Below, one piece after another: positions 36,690 to 47,974 of a stretch of 64,000 bases of DNA. A model generated the notes under the pieces. That model did no database searches and was not told the DNA's origin. It worked only from the letters and a program-made list of their open reading frames with translations. Every line of letters starts with the position of its first letter. Positions within the stretch are counted from its first letter, which is position 1. The stretch comes from Chamaelirium japonicum (lineage: Eukaryota; Streptophyta; Magnoliopsida; Liliales; Melanthiaceae): assembly GCA_947650365.1 (NCBI GenBank), contig OX393550.1:70429978-70493977 (forward strand). Reading direction: 5' to 3'. Made by a program: the position numbers and the translations under genes.

Positions 36690-37040
36690 TACCGACGGAA
36701 TATATCCATCGGTAATATTCATTTCCATCGGTAATTATTTATGGCGACGGAACTAATTTTTATCGCTAGACTGTCGATAAAAAAGGCGTGGGAAAAAAAA
36801 CTGCGACGGATATAAATTTCCATAGGTATATTTTTAAAAATATATAGTAAATTATTACTGACGATTAAAGTTATTTCCGTCGACGAAAATAACATTATTA
36901 TCGACGGTTAAGTTTATTACCGTCGGCAAAAAGATGTATATTACCGACAGATAATTAATTTTCGTCGCCAATATATGAATATTTAAAAAAAATATAATAG
37001 ATTATTACCAACGTAAATTATAATATCCGTCGGTAATAAA
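36690..37040 (-). repeat. 3' subterminal repeats of CACTA B
   Basis: ACCGACGG-type motifs, many diverged (ATCGACGG, GCGACGGA), occur in inverted pairs. Divergence is greater than in element A, suggesting an older copy. Confidence 0.8.
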
Positions 37041-37399
37041 ACTTGAATTTTTTTTAAAAAAATTACTAAAATCTGGTTATTTAATTCCTGTGATTTACAA
37101 CAATACCACAATATATTCAAATATTACTATAATTGACTAAATCAAATATTACCATAATTTATCAAATATTACCATAAATTATCAAATATTACCACAATAC
37201 CAGACAATCATAGACAAGACAAAAAAATTACTACATATTTATTACAAAATTATTTTTATATAATCCAAAACTGAGGGAAGCTGCGTGCCCTAGCTCAACT
37301 ACCCCACGCAGCCCGGCACGAACGCTGGTGCTCTCATCCCCTGACGTTGCACATCCTGTAATTAACATGTATTTGTTAAAAAAATAGTTTACATTTATA

Positions 37400-37735
37400 T
37401 ATATAGCATGGTGCAATTGGGGCTTAGTGTAATGAATTTCCATGGTGACTTAATCATATGGTTATGAATTAGTTGTACTGGTGTTGAATTGTGCTTCAGC
37501 ATTTCATCGACTGTGATATTTGCTGAGGTGGCATCGCCGTTATACCATAGATTTTCTCCTCTTTCAAGCTCCCTCCCCAAATTCACGCTCCCCCCTATCG
37601 ACTCGCCCAACAAATCACGTGAAGAGGGGGACGATCATCTCAACAGTCGGTAAGATCACCGCCTCCCCCCAAGAACCGCTAGATCCGATTTTTTACCAAA
37701 TATTTCAGGCGAGATTTTACCCTCCAATTGACTAA
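37400..37735. other. Extra ~330-bp segment in CACTA B between predicted acceptor and array
   Basis: Elements A and C run straight from the array into the acceptor region, but B has an additional GC-richer segment here. No protein family was recognised, and the ORFs on both strands are short. It could be a captured host fragment or an insertion. TSDs were not identified. Confidence 0.5.
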
Positions 37736-37739
37736 TTTA

Positions 37740-40700
37740 GAGTCTAAGCATTCGAAATTCATAAGTTAGTGTGTTTTAGATTTTGAACTTGGTTTGGATT
37801 CGATCGGATCGTTATCGGATCGCAACCGATAATTCGGACTTGGATGTTTTTTTATATGTCAAACTTACGAGCAATTTATAAATATATATTTAAGATTTTA
37901 CCATCCGATTGACTAATTTAGAGTTTAAGCGTTGGAAAATTATAAGTTAGCGTATTTTGGATTTTGAACTGGTTTAGATTCGATCGAATCATTATTGAAT
38001 CGCATCCAATAATTCATACTTGGATGGTTTTTTGTATTTTGGACTTGCGAATAAGTTTTAAGTAGATATTTTAAGAATATACCCTCCAATTGACTAATTT
38101 AGAGTCTAAGCGTTGGAAAATCATAAGTTAGTGTGTTTTAGATTTTAAAGTTGGTTTGGATTCGATTGGATCATCAATGGATTGCATTCGATAATTCGAA
38201 CTTTGATATTTTATCGTATTTCGAACTTACAAGCAAGTCTTAAGTAGATATTTTAAGAATTTACCCTCCGATTGACTAATATATAGTCTAAGTATTGAAA
38301 AATCATAAGTTAGAGTGTTTTGGATTTTGAACTTGGTTTGGATTCGATCGGATCATCATCGGATCACATCCGATAATTCGTACTTGGATGTTTTTTCGTA
38401 TTTCAGACTTGTGAGCAAGTTCTAATTAGATATTTTAAGAATTTACCCTCTGATTGACCAATTTAGAGTCTAAGTGTTCAAAATCATAAGTTAGCGTGTT
38501 TCGGATTTGAAATTGGTTTGGATTCGATCAAATCATCATCGGATCGTATCTGATAATTTGTACTTAGATGTTTTTTTATATTTTGGACTTCCGAGCAAGT
38601 TTTTAGTAGATATTTTAAAAATTTATCCTCCGATTGACTAATTTAGAGTCTAAGTGTTGAAAAATCATAAGTTAGCGTGTTTCGGATTTTGAACTTGGTT
38701 TGGATTCGATCAGATCATCATTAAATCATATTCGATAATTTGTACTTGGATATTATTTTGTATTTTGAACTTGCGACCAAGTTCTAATTAGATATTTTAA
38801 GAATTTACTCTTCGATTGACCAATTTAGAGTCTAAGCGTTCAAAAATCATAAGTTAGCGTGTTTCGGATTTGAAATTAGTTTGGATTCGATTGGATCATT
38901 ATCGGATCGCATCCGATAATTTGTACTTGGATATTTTTTCATATTTTGGACTTGCGAGCAAGTTATAAGTAGATATTTTAATAATTTACCCTCCAATTGA
39001 ATAATTTAGAGTCTAAGCATTAAAAAATCATAAGTTAGCGTGTTTCGGATTTTGAACTTGGTTTGGATTCGATCGGATCATCATCGGATCACATCTGATA
39101 ATTCATACTTGGATATTTTTTCGTATTTCGGACTTGCGAGCAAGTTCTAATTCGATTTTTTAAGAATTTACCCTCCGATTGACCAATTTAGAGTTTAAGC
39201 GTTCAAAAATTATAAGTTAGTGTGTTTTGGATTTGAAATTTGTTTGGATTCGATCGGATCGTCATTAGATCGTATCCGATAATTTGTACTTGGATGTTTT
39301 TTGTATTTTAGACTTATAAGTAATTTTTAAGTAGATCTTTTAAGAATTTACCCTCCGACTGACTAATTTAGAGTCTAAGCGTTGAAAAATCATATGTTAG
39401 CGTGTTTCGGATTTTGAACTTGGTTTGGATTCGATCGGATCGTCATCGGATCGCATCTGATAATTTGTACTTGGATGTTTTTTCGTATTTTGGACTTGTG
39501 AGCAAGTTTTAAGTAGATATTTTAAGAATTTACCCTCCGATTGACTAATTTAAAATCTAAGCATTGAAAAATCATAAGTTAGCGTATTTCGGATTTTGAA
39601 CTTGGTTTGGATTTGATCGGATTATCATCGGATCGCATTCGATAATTCATACTTGGTAGTTTTTTCATATTTCGGACTTGCGAGCAAGTTTTAAGTAGAT
39701 ATTTTAAGAATTTACCCTCCGATTTACTAATTTAGAATCTAAGCATTGAAAAATCATAGGTTAGCGTGTTTTGGATTTTGAAGTTGGTTTGAATTCGATC
39801 AGATCGTTATCGGATCGTATCTGATAATTCGTTCTTGGATATTTTTTCATATTTCGGACTTGTGAGCAAGTTCTAATTAGATATTTTAAGAATTTACCCT
39901 CCGATTGACCAATTTAGAGTTTAAGCATTCAAAAATCATAAGTTAGCGTATTTCGGATTTGAAATTGGTTTGGATTCGATCGGATCATCATCGAAACACA
40001 TCCGATAATTCGTACTTGGATGTTTTTTCGTATTTCGAGCTTGCGAGCAAGTTTTAAGTAGATATTTTAAAATTTTACCCTCCAATTGACTAATTTAGAG
40101 TATAAGCGTTAAAAAATGATAAGTTAGCATGTTTCGGATTTTGAACTTGGTTTGGGTTCGATTAGATTGTCATCGGATCGCATCCAATAATTCGTACTTG
40201 AAAGTTTTTTTCTATTTTGGACTTGTGAGCAAGTTTTAAGTAGATATTTTAAGAATTTACCCTCCGATTGACTAATTTAGAATCTAAGCGTTGGAAAATC
40301 ATAAGTTAGCGTGTTTCGGATTTTGAAGTGGTTTAGATTCGATCGGATCGTTATCGGATCGCAACCGATAATTCATACTTGGAAGTTTTTTCGTATTTCG
40401 AACTTGCGAGCAAGTTTTAAATAGATATTTTAAGAATTTATCCTCTAATTGACTAATTTAGAATCTAAGCATTGGAAAATCATAAGTTAGCGTGTTTCAG
40501 ATTTTGAAGTTGGTTTGGATTCGATTGGATCATCATCGGATCGCATCCGATAATTCGTACTTGGATATTTTTTTCGTATTTGGAAATTGCGAGCAAGTTC
40601 TAATTAGATATTTTAAAAATTTACCCTTCGATTGACCAATTTAGTGTCTAAGCATTCAAAAATCATAAGTTAGCATGTTTTGGATTTAAAATTGGTTTGG

Positions 40701-41395
40701 ACTCGATCGGATCGTCATCGGATCGCATCCGATAATTCGTACTTTGATATTTTTTCGTATTTCGGACTTGCGAGCAAATTTTAAGTAGATATTTTAAGAA
40801 TTTACTCTCTGATTGACTAATTTAGAATCTAAGCGTTGAAAAATTATAAGTTAGTATGTTTCGGATTTTGAACTTGGTTTGGATTCAATCGAATCTTCAT
40901 CGGATCGCATCCGATAATATGTAGTTGGATATTTTTTTGTATTTTGGACTTGCGAGCAAGTTCTAATTAGATATTTAAAGAATTTACCCTCCGATTGACC
41001 AATTTAGAGTCTAAGCGTTCCAAAATCAAAAGTTAGCGTGTTTCGGATTTGAATTTGGTTTGGATTCAATCGGATCATATCCGATAATTTGTACTTGGAT
41101 GTTTTTTCATTTTTTGGACTTGCGAGCAAGTTTTAAGTAGATATTTTAAGAATTTACCATCTGATTAACTAATTTAGAGTCTAAGTGTTAAAAAATCATA
41201 AGTTAGTGTGTTTCGGATTTTGAAATTGGTTTGGATTCAATCGGATCATCATCAGATCGCATCCGATAATTCATACATGGATGGTTTTTCGTATTTCGGA
41301 CTTACGAGAAAGTTTTAAGTAGATATTTTAAGAATTTACCCTCCGATTGTCTAATTTAAAGTCTAAGCGTTGGAAATTCAGAAGTTAGCGTGTTA
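37740..41395 (-). repeat. 181-bp satellite array of CACTA B, ~20 units
   Basis: Reverse-complement relatives of the 7282-13428 repeat. The landmark ATAAGTTAG occurs at 37761, 37942, 38123, 38305, 38486 and 38667, so the period is 181-182. Units are more diverged from each other than in element A and do not preserve the 68-codon frame. The array sits at the same place, between the TNPA stop (about 41501) and the predicted last-exon acceptor (about 37360). Confidence 0.93.
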
Positions 41396-41500
41396 GCGTG
41401 ATAATCGTGCTAAACTCAAATAACATGGCAATCTTATTTGTATTAATTTAGATAAGATGCATACTTTATATTAATATTATAATGATTAGTAAATACCTGA

Positions 41501-43116
41501 TCATAAGCATGAACCACCGCTAAACTGGCTCATGAACTCATCAAGCCGATGTTCCAGTGCCCTGCGAGCTTCTCTTTCCTCCTCAACTCGCCGCTCGAGG
41601 GCCTGCCTCTCCTCACGCTCTGCCTTAACCCTGTGCTCGTGGGCCTGCCTCAGCTCGCGCTCTACATCTAGCGCAGATTGTAACTGAGTGATAACCCTGG
41701 TCTGGGTGTCCCGTGTTCTCGAGTGCATACCCTCTCGTCCAAAGTAGGAGGAGGGCGTGACTCCAAGGCCCGTACAAAGGATGCGACCATGCGTGGCAGG
41801 TCTGAGAACAGTATCCATTACCGATTCGATAGATACTGAGCTGGAGGAGGAGCCGGCCTTGCCCGACGGGGTCACAAGAAGTCTCATTCTCTCTTATATA
41901 AAAACAATCAATGATATTCAATGATATTTGATGGCATATGTATACGAATGTATTAATAGTAATTTAATTACTTATGACTTGCGAGGCAACCCTATCATCC
42001 AGAAATACCCCATCGATATGCCGCCTCCTAGAGGCCTCAAAAAGGTCAATCCAATTAGGCTCGTGGCCCAAGGACTGTGTCTGTTTTTTGATATATAAAA
42101 TAAATAGATGAGTTAACATAAGATTTATAGAGCTTTAAAAAATGAAATATTTGTATCATTTACCAACTGCTGGGCAAGCTAGGGCATGGAGGTCCTCCCC
42201 CTCACTGGAACAGGTGTCGTCGAGACATTTCTATTCTGCTTGCCTTTAGCAGAACTCGCATATGTCAATCGATTAAATTTTCAAACATCAATATAAACTG
42301 AGAGGTGGCCCAGTGAGCGACCAAAAACTATAGAACGTGTAGCGGAGGTGCGTCTCTCATCTCGGTCGCAGCCTGTAACTCCTCAGTCGGCTCGCCAACT
42401 AAGTAACCGTAGAGCTGGTAGAGCTCGTAACGATAATCCCTGTACCGCTCACTCATTGTCTTCCATAAGTCCTCCCGGTGGGAGTCGATTTTCATGTTCT
42501 TCTATTTAAATTTCTCCTATAAAATCAATTTAGAAATAAATAATTTTATCAATTCAAATTATAAAGAAATACGATATTATTGTAAAATGCTTTAATGAAA
42601 CTAACGTACCAAAAAGACCTGATACATCCTCTCCTTATAGGATGCATCGATATTCTTCCACCCCTTTATCCCTATAATAGGGGCATTCCTCTCCTCCTGT
42701 ACTATCAGTCCGATCCACGTGGCGGCGTTAGAAGCATGCTTGCCCATAAAGGACCTGTCGCTCTACTGTAGGGAAAGCGGCTCGCGTAAGCTCGACAAGC
42801 GTCAGGTCATCGTCATGCCCCGGTATCCTACGTGCCTGGCGATCCTCAACCCTGCAAATAAAATATATATCAGTACTGAACAAGTATTTACAACATGTTT
42901 AAAACTTTAGATCTAAATATTACCTATGGGCGTAAACACTGTAGCCGAGTACTGAGCGCTGCTCGAAGCTCCGGAGGCTACGACCTCAGGAGCTGGTGTG
43001 GAGAGAGGAATAACACTCATAGATCCGGAGGGCTTAGCCTCGGACCCTGGGGTAGCTTTCGGAGCTCTCCGAGCTAGTCTACCTCTGCCTCTACGAACCC
43101 TTGACCGTGATGTCAT
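41501..43116 (-). pseudogene. TNPA-like gene remnant in CACTA B
   Basis: Same exon layout as 5514-7201 on the opposite strand. Exon 1 is 43116-42922 (donor CATAG|GTAATA), middle exons lie at about 42842-42610 and 42518-42290, and the last coding exon (41887-41501) carries the C-terminal Glu/Arg coiled coil. Exon 2 contains TGA and TAG and exon 3 has TAG in place of the Trp of KFKW, so no full protein can form. The splice donor just after the stop is conserved. Confidence 0.85.
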
Positions 43117-43415
43117 CTAAAAGCAGTAATATTTTTATATACTAAATAATATGATATAAATATAAAACAGTTTGATTTACATATGAAACAGTATGATTTA
43201 TATATAAAACAATATGAAACAGTTTGATTTATATATGAAATAGTATAAAATAATAAGATATATATATAAAATAATATGATTTATATATGAAATAATTTGA
43301 TTTATATATGACAGTAAGATATTCATTTTCTAACAGTCTAATTTATATATAAAACGGTCCAATTTATATATGAAACAGTCCAATTTACATATGAAGCAAT
43401 CCAGGTCTAGTCATT

Positions 43416-43880
43416 TTATGTCTCATCTCTGTCACTTTCATCGCATCCCTCTTGTATCATTTGATTTTCATTTGCTGTCCAATTTATATTGTTGACCACT
43501 TTATTTTCGTCATGTACTGTGTCGACAAAGATTGTCTCATCATTCTGATATACATTCAAATCATTATCGACGACCCCCGTATCTTTGTCTCTCATGTCGT
43601 AAAAATCTCTAGGTGGTGACCTGACTATAATTTGCCAACCTGAAGAGGTATTATCCAGTGTGTAAAATATCTGCTCCATTTGAGAGACAAAAATGAATGG
43701 ATCTTGATATTGGGTATTCAATCTCTTGCCGGTGTTGACGCTGATAAAACTGTATTTGTCGACATTATAATCAATCCCGCGATTATTAACATCATACCAA
43801 TCATATTTGAATAATACGATCTAATTTTGGCCAAGGAATTTAATCTCGAGAATCTCATTGAGGACACCGTAGAAGTCGAT
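43416..43880 (-). pseudogene. DUF4216-like C-terminal fragment of TNPD in CACTA B
   Basis: From about 43880 down, FYGVLNEILEIKFLGQN then a stop, DWYDVNN, RLNTQYQDPF and QIIVRSPPRDFYDM are visible. These match the tail of the TNPD in element A but keep the DWYDV base that A has lost. All upstream catalytic parts are absent. The coding sequence stops at a short telomere-like tract (43882-43904). Confidence 0.85.
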
Positions 43881-43904
43881 AACCTAAACCTAAACCCTAA
43901 ACCA

Positions 43905-44540
43905 GCTCAATCAATCACTACCATAGCATACTAACAAAATTTTCTTTTGATGTGTATACATTTAGCTTGTGACTATCGTACTACACAAAAACCATAACTA
44001 AATAGTAATATATTAGACCTAACCGATTTCGTAACGATTCGGTTTCAGATTGGATCGTTCCAACACAAATTTTGCTCAACCCACCTATTCAAGTTTTCAA
44101 TGTTGATGTGGAGTAGTGATAGGTGTCCAAAAATGACTGGTGCAAAATCGATCTAATGTTCGGCAGCATGCTGAGCGGATGGAAATATTATATTTGCATA
44201 TCAATATTTCAAAGCATATAAAGTTGTGCATATTCATCCCTCCGGTTAGTTACCATCTCAAAAGGATGAATATATTCAGAGTACTCCCCTACTGGCTATT
44301 AGGTATGAATAGAGATGGTCGCCCTACCTATCAGACGAGCGTGGAGAGCTAAACGAGCATCAAGAGAAAACCAGAATGGATTTAGGTTTATGGGACTCAC
44401 ACTGAAAATAACTAAAATTAGCCGATGCATGTGGTAAGTCACCCTTTCACTATGGATAAAATGCGTATTTGGACCTCAGGTTAAAAGCTCCCCATGTTTT
44501 TTTTTATATCATCACACTACATCTCATATGTGGGGGGTTA
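43905..44540. other. Unassigned sequence replacing the TNP2 region of CACTA B
   Basis: No coding motif was recognised. This segment occupies the position where the transposase core would lie, so it is filler or later insertion within the element. Confidence 0.4.
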
Positions 44541-44542
44541 AA

Positions 44543-45500
44543 GCTGAGCCAAGCTTTGGTCGGCTTGAGCTTGTTCACGAGCCTAAACTTCATACTAGGC
44601 TATGCTCAATTAGTGATTGAACAGTCCCTTATCGTGCTTGTTCATGAACCTAAACTTCATACTAGGATATATGTTAGGCTTATTCAAGCCATTTATGAGC
44701 CTATTCACGAGCCCTTTATGAGCCTATCAAGTTTGCTCATGAGCCCTAAACAAGCATGTTCGCGAGCCCAAACGAGCCGAGCTTTGGTCTACTTAAACTT
44801 GGCTCATTTATTAAACGAGCCTAAACCGAGCTTTGGTCTGCTTGAGCTTGTTCACGAGCCTAAACTTCAGACTAGGCTATGCTCAATTAGTGATTAAACA
44901 GTCCCTTATCGAGTTTGTTCACGATTCTAAACTTCATACTAGGCTATATGTTAGGCTTATTCAAGCCATTTATGAGCCTATTCATGAGCCCTTTATGAGC
45001 CTATCGAGCTTGTTCACGAGCTTTGCTCACAAGCCCTAAACAAGCATGTTTGCAAGCCCAAAAGAGTCAAGATTTGGTCTACTTGAGCATGGCTCATTTA
45101 TTAAACGAGCCTAAACCAATCTTTGGTCGGCTTGAGCTTTTTCACGAGCCTAAACTTCAGACTAGGCTATGCTCAATTAGTGATTGAACAGTCCCTTATT
45201 GAACTTGTTCACGAGCCAAAACTTCATACTAGGCTATATGTTAGGCTTATTCAAGCCATTTATGAGCCTATTCAAAAGTCCTTTATGAGCCTATCGAGCT
45301 TGTTCATGAGCTTTGCTCACAAGCCCTAAATAAGCATGTTTGCGAGCCCAAACGAGCCGAGATTTCGTTTGCTTGAGCTTGGCTCGTTTATTAAACTAGC
45401 CTAAACTCTAGGCTTGGGATTGGCTTGACTAGTAACCGAACGAACTCGAACGAGCTTTTATCGAGCCAAGCCGCGAGCCGCTCATGAACAGCTTGGTTCG
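44543..45500. repeat. GAGCC/GAGCTTG-rich ~290-bp tandem repeat, three copies
   Basis: Units starting near GCTTTGGTCGGCTTGAGC recur at about 44543, 44833 and 45123 (period 290). They contain repeated GAGCCTAAAC and CATTTATGAGCCTATTC words. The right edge (GCTTGGTTCGTTTGCAGCC) resembles ends of widespread plant hAT-like repeats. No TSD was assigned. Short ORFs in each unit are composition artefacts. Confidence 0.75.
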
Positions 45501-45734
45501 TTTGCAGCCATACCTAACCCTAAACCTAATTTCCAAAAATGTAACATTCCAAAAAATTCCCATAATTCCGAATCGGAATTGGATTTTGAAATTCTGAAAT
45601 TTCGGAATCGGAATCAAAATAACATTTGGGATTCCAAAATTTTTTGGCAATTTTCCGAACACCTCTATTCCGATCCGATCCATCCGAAAATTAGCCCTAG
45701 ATAAAATGATAAAATCAAAAATTAAGTAGTTGAA

Positions 45735-45845
45735 CAAATAGGTATTGTGCTAGCATTTCAAACTTTAGGGTGCGTTTTGGAACAAAACAGTTGACAAAAG
45801 GGGTATTGTGCTAACATTTCAAAATTTAGGGTGCAAATTGAAACA
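45735..45845. repeat. ~57-bp direct duplication
   Basis: GGTATTGTGCTAGCATTTCA and GGTATTGTGCTAACATTTCA versions are each followed by a TTTAGGGTGC stretch, forming two adjacent copies. Confidence 0.75.
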
Positions 45846-45849
45846 AAAT

Positions 45850-46070
45850 GAGGAGGAGGAGGAGGGGACTCACCAGATGTAGCCAGAAGGGGAGCCAGAG
45901 CCGGAGCCAGAGCCAGAGCCGAGGGGGGAATCGAAACACCGAAGAGGGGAGGGGGGCGCCGGGGGGGGGGGGGGGGGGATGGAAATCGGGAGAGGGGAGA
46001 GGGGGCGCCGGGGGGGGGGGGGGGGGGATGGAAACCGTGAGAGGGGAGGGGGTGCGCCGGGGGGGAATCA
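45850..46070. repeat. GA-rich tract with long G-runs
   Basis: Two runs of about 17-18 consecutive G (45961-45978 and 46010-46027) with GGGGGCGCC before each, and a GAGCCA repeat just upstream. They face the 5' end of CACTA B, where element A has a C/CT-rich leader. Such runs can form G-quadruplexes and are also prone to sequencing-length errors. Confidence 0.85.
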
Positions 46071-46117
46071 CAGCAGATAAGCCGATGGGATCGGGTTGAG
46101 ATATATAAGAGGATTTT

Positions 46118-46293
46118 TACCGACGGAAATAAAATTTTTCGTCGGCAAATATATATTAAATACCAATAGAACTTAAATTTCTGTTGGTATAATATATCTT
46201 TACCGACGGATATCTAATTTCCATCCGTACAAATAATATCAAATATTATTATATATACTATTTTTTATTACCGACATGCATATATATTACCGT

Positions 46294-46363
<70 letters not shown>

Positions 46364-46545
46364 CGATGGAATATATTATATCCGTCGGTAAAGTTATTAT
46401 GCCGACAGACTTTATTTTGCTGTCAGTAATTAAAATAGAAAAAATAATTAAAAAATTAAACTTATTATACCGACGGATATTATTAGTTTCGTTGGTAAAA
46501 AACATATTATTGCCGACGTTTTTAAGATATTCCGTCGGTAAAATA
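46118..46545 (-). repeat. 5' subterminal repeats of CACTA B with (AT)n
   Basis: Diverged ACCGACGG/CCGTCGGT motifs are interrupted by a TA dinucleotide run at about 46297-46360. None of the long hairpins seen in element A is present. Confidence 0.8.
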
Positions 46546-47363
46546 CGTCTTTTTTGTAATGTGGGCTTTTTCTTACCTTTCTGTTTATCTTCTTCAATTG
46601 ACTCCATTTTCTCTTTTGATTTTTTTTTATATTGGATGACGGAGGTGCCCTCTTGCTTTTGACTGATGTCAAAGTGGATTTCTTTTCTTCTTCATTATCA
46701 AATGACATTTTTAATTTCTTCTTTGTTTTCTATTCTTTACTAAGGGACGGAGCTATCTTTGTCTTCTTTTTTTGAGATGTCATCAACTTTTTTGTAGGAT
46801 CCTTCACTGGTGGCATAGAAGCTTTGGTCTGACAAGAGGATGTAGTCCTAGCACTCCTTCTAAGCAGAGAATTCTACATACCAATAGCAAGTAACATAAA
46901 AAAACTAATTATAAGAAAAAACACAAGAGAGTGGGTCATCACGGTAAAATCCTGCTCTCCCGATCCTGGAGGCAGGCGCCAGATTGCCGACCTTTCGGTC
47001 ACTACGATCGAAACCTCTGAGGGCTGTGCAGCCGGAGTTGCTGGTGGGTTGGGTGCTGGCACCGCCTGGACACCTCACGTCGTTCCACGATTTTAACGAT
47101 GAGATGTCCCAAAGCAGGTAGAGGTCGCTGCTCGATCGTCTTTCCCTTTCGGTCGAGCACCACATCTTCGAGCTTGATGTGCTACTGGACAAGGGTAAAG
47201 AGCTCGACCATTGTGCGGGGGTCGGAGATAACGAGCGCGTCGTGGAGCTTGCTCCCTTTGGAAAGTGCGCTCTTGAAGGCTCTCACCGTCATGCGATATT
47301 TCCAAGCTGAGTCTTCCAAGGCGAGGTAGGAACTTTGAAACCACGTCGAGAAACATCGGAGGG

Positions 47364-47712
47364 TAGGGGTGGACATGGTTGGGTTGGTCGGGTTTGGAGG
47401 TCTGACCGTGTTTGGACCAAGTTACATTGCATTTGCCCAAATTGCCCGAGTTGCTCGGGGAACTTGTAAAGGGTTTGCCCATGTTTGGACCATGGAAGTT
47501 CATCGAGTTCCTCGGGTTGCTCGGGTTTGTTCGGACCGTTCACTAAAAAGTAGAGATACTTCAGATCTAAAATTTATAGCAATCAATATGGGGCTTCCTC
47601 TTACTTGAGCAAAAAAAAATTTGGTCCCAACCGTGCAATGAAGAATATTACAAGTTTAACTTGATTATAGAGAACATGTGCATTGCTCTTAATCCCTCTC
47701 TCTTTTTTATTA

Positions 47713-47794
<82 letters not shown>

Positions 47795-47974
47795 CTCAGG
47801 TTCTTCGGGTTGCTCGGGTTGGTCATATGGGTGACCATGTTCGCCCAAATTCAAATTCGAGCAAAAAAAATTTGCCCATGCCCGTCCAAAATCTCAAATA
47901 TTGTTGCCCGTGATTGTCCAAATTCAGAATTTGGTCGGGTTGCTCGGGTTCGTCCGGACCAAGTCCCAGCCCTA
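47364..47974. mobile_element. hAT-type non-autonomous element, 611 bp, TSD TCGGAGGG
   Basis: It begins TAGGGGTGGACATGG and ends AAGTCCCAGCCCTA, imperfect inverted termini of hAT type. It is flanked by the perfect 8-bp duplication TCGGAGGG (47356-47363 and 47975-47982). The interior has repeated GTTGCTCGGGTT words and a long TA microsatellite (about 47720-47792). There is no transposase. It lies inside the gag reading frame. Confidence 0.88.

Larger units (their letters stand above)
36669..46561 (-). mobile_element. CACTA transposon B, 9.9 kb, TSD TGG
   Basis: CACTACAAAAAAA begins at 36669 and is preceded by TGG (36666-36668). The opposite end reads TTTTTTGTAATG, finishing at 46561, followed by TGG (46562-46564). 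The 46561 terminus is mutated (CATTAC instead of CACTAC). Orientation is reversed: the 3' subterminal region and 181-bp array are at low coordinates, the TNPA remnant in the middle and the 5' end at high coordinates. The TNP2 catalytic region is missing, with only a DUF4216-like tail remaining. Removal of the element plus one TGG joins GKKKP with KLVVQ in frame in the Ulp1-like host sequence, strongly supporting both boundaries. Confidence 0.92.
30230..46871 (-). pseudogene. Ulp1/C48 SUMO-protease-like gene with DUF1985-like region, split by two transposons
   Basis: Read on the minus strand, a Lys-rich N-terminal exon starts after TGTAG at about 46872 and runs to 46565. It resumes at 36668 (LVVQKVKKIPKFV) into a DUF1985-like segment (RKRKLAFIVGEFSTMTGLRY, about 36370-36430), charged coiled regions (35000-35690) and the peptidase part. 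HWYLGVVYI lies near 34085 (catalytic His). LVNSL follows where Asp is usual, so Asp may be Asn. DCGVF lies at 30343-30345 for the Cys, with C-terminus FQILMNKL and a stop near 30230. Inserted are an LTR element (30534-33960) and CACTA B (36669-46561). Stops (about 46728, 36327, 36105 and 30450) and a poly-A frameshift near 46625 show decay. Such DUF1985-Ulp1 genes are often transposon-borne in plants (for example KI-MULEs). No MULE ends were found here. Confidence 0.8.

Noticed and set aside
44469-45329. Repeated ORFs with SLFTSLNFRLGYAQL
   Set aside because: One per 290-bp GAGCC repeat unit. They follow the repeat and are not a gene family.
46293-46607. ORF containing an Ile/Tyr repeat
   Set aside because: Runs across a TA microsatellite in the subterminal region of CACTA B.
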